11,765 nt of DNA from Terfezia claveryi. Lineage: Eukaryota > Ascomycota > Pezizomycetes > Pezizales > Pezizaceae. The notes beneath the pieces were generated by a model. It saw nothing but the letters and a program-made list of their open reading frames with translations, was not told where the DNA came from and made no database searches. The first letter of the stretch is position 1. The number at the start of each line of letters is the position of its first letter. Of this stretch, positions 7,291 through 11,765 are shown piece after piece. The stretch lies in assembly GCA_015179025.1 (NCBI GenBank), contig WHUX01000756.1, positions 1 to 11,765 of the forward strand. Reading direction: 5' to 3'. The position numbers were made by a program, and so were the translations under genes.

Positions 7291-8815
7291 TGGAAATTAA
7301 TAAAACAAGGTCAATGGAGGAATGGAAGACCATAGTTCTAGATGAGTACTACAAATTCATCAACTTGTTCTCAGAGAAGGCTGCGAAGAAGCTCGAACCT
7401 TACCGACCATATGACCATACGATTCCGCTAATAGAAGGTGAAAACCCTCCCTATGGGCCCCTCTATGGAATGTCGCAGATAGAACTGGAAGCCTTGAAAA
7501 GGTAGTTAGAGGAAAACCTCAACAAGAGCTTCATTCGCCATAGCTCCTCTCCAGTGGGTACCTCTGTGCTATTCGTAAAGAAGTCGGACAGCTCACTTAA
7601 GTTGTATATAGATTATCGTAGCCTGAATGAGATAACAGTTAAAAATAAGTATCCCTTGCCTCTAATCCAAGAGACATTGGCTAGGCTTTCTAAAGTAAAG
7701 TAGTTTACCAAATTGGATCTAAGGGGGGCTTACAATCTAGTACGAATTGCAGAGGGGGAGGAGTAGAAAACTGCCTTCCAGACATGTTACGGCCATTTCG
7801 AGTACAATGTCATGCCCCTTAGCTTAACCAACGCCTCGGCTTCTGTCCAGTACTTTATCAATGATACCTTAAGGGACTTCCAGGATGTGTTCTGTACTGC
7901 TTACCTGGACGATATTCTTATATACTTGGACACTCTAGTGGAACACAAGATCCATGTCCGACAAGTCTTGGAAAAGCTGGAAAAGGCTGGGCTGTATCTT
8001 AAGCCAGAAAAGTGCCAATTCCATATACAGGAGATGAAGTACCTGGGCTTGATAATAACCAATGAGGGCATTGGAATGGACCTCACTAAGGTTGTGGCAA
8101 TTAGGAATAGGAGACTCCGACCAACCTCAAAGATGTATAAGCCTTCCTAGGATTCGCCAACTTTTACCGCCGGTTCATCCTAGGTTACTCGAGAATCGTG
8201 GTACCTCTAACGGCCCTGACCAAGATGAAGGTGGAAGCTGGCTCACTCCCGATAATGAAAACGAGAGTGGAAGCTGGCTCACCCCTAACGATGAAGAAGG
8301 CCTTCCAATTGCAATGGAATCTGGCAGTCCAGCTGGCCTTCAAAAACCTCAAGAAGGCCTTCTGCTCAGTGCCAATCCTAGCCCACTTTGACCCTAATCG
8401 AGAATGCATTGTCGAAACTGATATATCTGACTACGTCTCTGCTGGAATACTGTCCTAAAATGATGATAATAGTATCCTCGATCCAGTGGCTTACTTCTCC
8501 AAAAAGTACTCCCTAGCGGAGTGTAATTATGAGATCTATGACAAAGAATTAATAGCCATCATAAGGGCATTCGAGGAATGGAGACCACACCTGGAATTGG
8601 TAAAGGGGGTTATCGAGGTTCTCTCTGACCATAAGAACCTGGTGTACTTCCCAACCACCAAATTGCTAAACTGCCGACAGGCTAGATAGTTGGAGTTCCT
8701 CTCTCGATTTAACTTCAAGATAAGGTATTGGGCTGGAAAGGCTGGGGGCAAGCCAGATGCACTGACCAGGAGATCAAGAGATCTCTCTAAAGGGGGAGAT
8801 GAAAGGCTGAAGTAC
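7291..8815 (+). pseudogene. gypsy A pol: reverse transcriptase and RNase H
   Basis: RT and RNase H make the cDNA and remove the RNA strand. The RT reads [64 protein letters not shown], and the catalytic box YLDD at 7902-7913 is intact. Stops: TAG at 7503, 7701 and 7764 (Gln or Trp positions), TAA near 8127 and at 8456. A single-base deletion near 8110 shifts the frame; homology resumes as [21 protein letters not shown] 12-codon duplication sits at 8231-8302. RNase H follows: [14 protein letters not shown] at about 8415, YDKELIAI near 8537, SDHKNLVYF near 8626, [22 protein letters not shown] to about 8772, with TAG at 8687 in place of Trp. Catalytic Asp and Glu residues are recognisable. Confidence 0.93.
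8231..8302 (+). repeat. in-frame 36-bp (12-codon) tandem duplication in pol
   Basis: Two units begin with the identical 16 bases gtggaagctggctcac (8231 and 8267) and encode [12 protein letters not shown] then [12 protein letters not shown]. They lie between the RT thumb (LTALTKMK) and the RNase H start ([13 protein letters not shown]), where gypsy elements normally have a short connection, so the region is longer than usual by about two units. Confidence 0.85.
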
Positions 8816-10117
8816 TAGAATCAGGTGGTACTGAAACCTGAAAATCTCGACCTGGTGGCCAATATCCTTGCTGGAGTGGACCTCCTTTGGCAAGTATGGC
8901 AGGCATATATGGAGGACCCCTTGGTAAAAGATATAATGGCCACAGTAGAATCTAAACAGCATCGCTACATAAAGATTTCCCTTACAGAATGCTCGATCTA
9001 GGATGAGCTCCTCTACCACCTAGACTACCTCTACATTCCTATAGACGACAAGCTCCACCTAAGGTTAATTAAGGAGCACAATGATACCTTAGCTGTAGGT
9101 CACCCTGGAGTTGCTAAAATGTTAGAACTACTAGCCAGACAATACACATAAATTGACCAGTGGAAGGAGGTAGAATGGTACATGCGAAACTGCCATATCT
9201 GCAAGCATGCAAAACCTACTCGTCATGCTCCATATGGGACCCTAAAGCCTCTGGAGATTCCGAATCAACCTTGGCAACACCTGACCATGGATTTCGTGAC
9301 TGGGTTGCCAGAAGATTCAGGGTTTAATGCTATTCTTATGGTAGTGGACCGACTGACTAAGATGCAGTACGTTATACCCTGTTGAGATACCTGCTTTACC
9401 CAAGAATTAGCCAACCTCCACCTCAAAACTGTATTCCACTACTATGGCCTTCCTAAATCAATTGTCTCCGACCATGGCCCCTAGTTCACATCCAATTTCT
9501 GGAAGGTATTTTGTGGGCTACTAGGAATTGAAGTGCACCTCTCTACAGCATATCACCCTCAAAGTGATGGCCAATTGGAATGAATGAATGCTATCATGTA
9601 GTAGTACCTGCGGACCTATATCAACTATTAGCAGAACAACTAGGTATCTTTATTAGCGACCTGTGAATTCGCAGCTAACAACTAGTTCTCAGAGTAGCTG
9701 AAAACGTCACCATTCCTGGCCAATTATAGCTGGCACCCTTGGTTCATAGACTCTCTAGCACCTCCACGAAAAGCTAAGGAGAATGCCCCAGCCAAGGAGA
9801 ATACCCCAGCCAAGGAGTTCGCTACAGAGATTGCTGAACTCCACTCTACTCTAAAGGCTGAGTTAGGGTATGCTCAAGCCAAACAAGTAGAGTATGCTAA
9901 TGAGTCTAGGTTGCCAGCTCCCAAGTACGAGCCAGGAGACTAGGTATAGTAATTCAGTAGGCATTTCCAGACGGAATGGCCGTCCCGCAAGCTTGACTAC
10001 AAGTTCCTAGGCCCATTCAAGGTGGTGGTGTCTGTGGGCACCCATGCTTATCGATTGAGGTTTCCCAAGGACATCAAACGCCACCTGGTTGTACATGTAT
10101 CGGAAATTGAGCCAGTA
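8816..10117 (+). pseudogene. gypsy A pol: integrase with zinc finger, DDE core and GPY/F module
   Basis: Integrase inserts the cDNA into host DNA. The HHCC zinc region is intact: EHNDTLAVGHPG (about 9074-9110) and MRNCHICKHAK (9182-9214). The catalytic triad is intact in one frame: Asp at 9290 (MDFVTGLP), Asp at 9470 (SDHGP) and Glu at 9578 (SDGQLE), with 35 residues between the last two. The C-terminal module KLDYKFLGPFKVVVSVGTHA (about 9990-10050) and HVSEIEP are present. About 13 in-frame stops cut it: TAG at 8816, 8999, 9482, 9599, 9602, 9629, 9641, 9683, 9695, 9941 and 9947, TAA at 9149 and 9950, TGA at 9383 and 9581. After EPV the frame runs into MITE copy 2 and ends at a TAG 5 codons later (10133-10135). 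Confidence 0.93.
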
Positions 10118-10365
10118 CATCAGGAAAGAAAATAGTTTGTCTCCAGTGTCTCTAGAGACAGTAATGCCACTGGAGACAAGATGTGTCTCCACGATTGGCA
10201 GAATGTCTCCTGGTGTCTCCTGGAGACACTGGGAGACACTAGGAGACATATAGGAGACACTCAGGAGATTCCCAGGAGACACAAAAGACACAAAAGATAC
10301 AAGAGACAACCATGTCTCCTGGAGACACCACCTAGCGTCCCGATGCCACTTTTTTCTTGCTGATG
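10118..10365 (-). mobile_element. 248-bp MITE-like element, copy 2 (inside pol)
   Basis: It is the reverse complement of copy 1 in layout and the same 248 bp long. Ends are CATCAGGAAAGAAAATAGT and the complement of CATCAGCAAGAAAAAAGT. TA flanks both sides (10116-10117, 10366-10367) as target duplication. Taking out the element and one TA joins integrase EPV to ADDPLLG of the tail in the same frame, which fixes the boundaries independently. It has about fifteen GAGAC/GTCTC pentamers. It is less mutated than copy 1 at several sites (CCAGTGGCA here, CTAGTAGCA there, on the copy 1 strand). Open frames across it on either strand are repeat-derived. Confidence 0.9.
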
Positions 10366-10367
10366 TA

Positions 10368-10613
10368 GCAGATGATCCCCTCCTAGGGCAGAAGCACTCC
10401 CCTCCCCCTCCAGTAGTAATCAAAGGTGAAGAAGAGTGGGAGGTCAAAGAGGTATTAGACTCAAGGAAGAGATACAGTCATCTGCAATACAAGGTTAAAT
10501 AGGTAGGGGACGAGGAGGCTAGCTAGCAACTAGCTGGAGACCTAGAAAATGCTCAGGAACTGGTCACCCTGTTCCATCAATGATACTCGAGAAAGCCTCG
10601 TCCAGCCGAATAA
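10368..10613 (+). pseudogene. gypsy A pol tail: chromodomain
   Basis: Chromodomains at the end of integrase define chromoviruses and steer insertion toward modified chromatin. After a Pro-rich spacer (ADDPLLGQKHSPPPPVV) the frame from 10428 reads EEEWEVKEVLDSRKR, then SHLQYKVK and VG, a TAG, and DLENAQELV with FHQ, the canonical order of a chromodomain with its aromatic positions. TAG at 10500 and 10524 fall where Trp is expected, and TGA at 10581 where Arg is expected. The natural end is TAA at 10611-10613. MITE copy 2 separates it from integrase and shifts its frame. Confidence 0.88.
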
Positions 10614-10745
10614 TGTTTTGTCTTTTTTGTCTTTGTTATGGTCGTCAATATGGAGTTGGTTGTTATTTTGTTAATTTTTGGTTGTTTTTACTGTTGCACC
10701 CAGGCCTCCATGTTGCTAAAGCTCTTGCCTAAAAGGGGTGGATAG
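10614..10745 (+). promoter_or_regulatory. gypsy A 3' untranslated region and polypurine tract
   Basis: A T-rich non-coding stretch leads to AAAAGGGGTGGATAG (10731-10745), immediately next to the 3' LTR. This is the position and composition of the polypurine tract that primes second-strand synthesis. Confidence 0.85.
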
Positions 10746-11311
10746 TATAACAACCGTCTTCCTCTGGCCTTCGGGTTGTCATTGTCTAGCGTTCTTCATT
10801 GTTGTTATTGTCAGAAAGTCTATTATGTCAGTATGTATATATAGCCCCCGGCTCTCACACTCTTGTTGGATCTCCATCCAACGTCTTGTATACCTAATAC
10901 AGGACCTTGCTTCTCCCAGTGCTAGTGCACCTCCCTTGTACACATCCTTGTCTCATACAAACAACTCTGTAGTATAGCTGCCTCCCTCCAACATATGAGG
11001 CAACTACTTCTATGTGTCTCTTGTCCTTGCCTCTTGCCCCTAGCCCTTGCCCCATCCCAGCCTTCCCCTGATCACACACATGGCGTTTCTATATGTGTCT
11101 TGCCCTAGCCCCTGCCTTCTGAACATCCTGCCCCCTGTGATATTGTCCATGACATCTGTGACAGGTATCTATAACAGGTGTCCATGGAGGTGTCCGTGAC
11201 AAGCCTAGTTTTCCTAGTCATACATGTAGTGCTCCTACATGTGTCTCACCTCGTCCCTGTCTTCGCCCCGGCATACCCCTTAGTCACCTTGTCCTCAGAG
11301 CCCCCATCATA
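10746..11311 (+). repeat. 3' LTR of gypsy A
   Basis: It starts TATAACAACC (TGTAAC before a G-to-A change) and ends ATCATA. It is 566 bp, uninterrupted, and so serves as the empty-site reference for MITE copy 1. It keeps the TATA box (10836-10844), the GTTGGAT stem-loop (10865-10882) and the 13-bp tandem array (11160-11197). Open frames within it have no protein features. Confidence 0.95.
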
Positions 11312-11400
11312 TTTTGAGTGATAATAGCATAGTATTAGAATGGTTATAAACCTATATTTTAACTCATCAAAGACCTGTTGACACTACTATACCTAGTTCT
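11312..11400 (-). pseudogene. gypsy B, 5' continuation: start of RNase H
   Basis: Read on the minus strand this gives QQVFDELKYRFITILILCYYHS, the usual lead-in to gypsy RNase H. If gypsy A and one copy of the 5-bp duplication are ignored, the reading continues in frame into KMIKTDISN of the 3490-4570 fragment. TAG stops just upstream sit where Trp is typical. Homology fades above about 11400, so the upstream end is uncertain. Confidence 0.75.
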
Positions 11401-11765
11401 AAGAAACCCTATTGTAATGAATGGTACTAGACAGTATTCATTTGGTACTATTTATACAATCTATATCCCATAGATATAGACCTTTGTATATTTTAGTTCT
11501 GCTGAGGTAAGACCTCAGAAGAGTAGGAAGATTACTATATAGGATATTCTGCTAGAGAATAGTAATTACCTAGTGTAATCTATCTTATATGAATTTATGC
11601 TATTTAAGTTTATATAATCTTGATCTGATTAGAATATAGGCTTGCTTGCTCTGTTCTGTGCTTCTCTTATTTCTTGTAGATTCTAGAAGGAATCTGGTAG
11701 CCTATTTATACTCTTATAAGATCTAATGATTAAGAAAATAAATACAATAAAGGTGGTACACCAAA
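11401..11765. other. AT-rich segment, possible LTR of a further element
   Basis: No reading frame here resembles the gypsy B reverse transcriptase that should follow on the minus strand. On the plus strand it looks LTR-like: CTGAGGT/ACCTCAG inverted repeat (11502-11518), a TATA-like run near 11614, an AATAAA near 11740, and an end at GGTGGTACA (11760). An LTR starting near 11500 and ending at 11760 would explain why gypsy B stops, but no partner or target duplication is visible. Confidence 0.35.
11502..11518. repeat. 7-bp inverted repeat CTGAGGT/ACCTCAG
   Basis: The arms are perfect and separated by AAG. Fungal and plant LTRs often carry such a repeat near the start, which is the main reason for suspecting an LTR here. 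Confidence 0.7.

Larger units (their letters stand above)
4571..11311 (+). mobile_element. gypsy A: full-length Ty3/gypsy chromovirus retrotransposon, inactivated
   Basis: The element begins TGTAACAACC and ends with a CA-derived terminus in each LTR (GTCACA at 5381-5386; ATCATA at 11306-11311). The sequence before it (TTCTG, 4566-4570) and after it (TTTTG, 11312-11316) is a 5-bp target duplication differing by one C-to-T change. The order is LTR, gag, protease, reverse transcriptase, RNase H, integrase, chromodomain, polypurine tract, LTR. Length is 6741 bp, or 6241 bp without the two 248-bp insertions and their duplicated dinucleotides. The LTRs differ almost only by transitions. It lies inside gypsy B in opposite orientation. 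Multiple stops and frameshifts in gag and pol mean it is not autonomous now. Confidence 0.95.

Noticed and set aside
7503..9952. TAG reassigned to an amino acid
   Set aside because: TAG replaces both Gln and Trp, TAA and TGA also occur, and frameshifts are present; mutation at CpA explains all of it.
10118..10365. Insertion as an intron in pol
   Set aside because: It lacks GT...AG ends and a branch site, occurs in reverse orientation in the LTR, and has inverted ends with a 2-bp duplication.
1..11765. tRNA or rRNA genes
   Set aside because: No cloverleaf-like sequence with T-loop and anticodon stem, and no rRNA motif, was recognised on either strand by eye.

Overview
The window looks like a transposon-packed, gene-free stretch of a filamentous fungus, most likely an ascomycete (Pezizomycotina). 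I see no intact host gene, rRNA, tRNA or CRISPR array. Everything recognisable is a decayed mobile element. The decay is dominated by C-to-T and G-to-A transitions in CpA/TpG context, so Gln (CAA/CAG) and Trp (TGG) codons have become TAA/TAG. That is the footprint expected of repeat-induced point mutation (RIP). The phylum call is an inference from this footprint and from the fungal style of the chromovirus.

Layout: 1 to about 830 is AT-rich with short tandem and inverted repeats, possibly including an old LTR. About 840-2662 (+) is a 5'-truncated, stop-riddled Ty1/copia pol (reverse transcriptase and RNase H), followed by its 3' untranslated region and a possible LTR to about 3460. About 3490-4570 (-) is the integrase/RNase H part of a very degraded Ty3/gypsy element, here called gypsy B. 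Its upstream continuation (-) reappears at 11312 to about 11400, on the far side of a second gypsy element.

That second element, gypsy A, spans 4571-11311 (+). It is a complete chromovirus: 5' LTR, gag, protease, reverse transcriptase, RNase H, integrase with GPY/F module, chromodomain, polypurine tract and 3' LTR. It is flanked by the 5-bp target duplication TTCTG/TTTTG. It is much more GC-rich and less mutated than its surroundings, consistent with later insertion into gypsy B.

A third layer is the most novel item. Gypsy A carries two 248-bp copies, about 85% identical by eye and in opposite orientation, of a small non-autonomous element at 4660-4907 and 10118-10365. It has CATCAG...CTGATG terminal inverted repeats, a 2-bp target duplication, a central palindrome and a dozen or more GAGAC/GTCTC pentamers. 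One copy lies beside the TATA box of the 5' LTR and is absent from the 3' LTR. The other splits the integrase from the chromodomain. Removing each copy plus one 2-bp duplicate makes the two LTRs equal in length (566 bp) and brings the chromodomain back into frame, which supports the boundaries. The insertion order is: gypsy B, then gypsy A, then the 248-bp elements (the LTR copy certainly after gypsy A integrated). The left-hand copia remnant is also old and heavily mutated.
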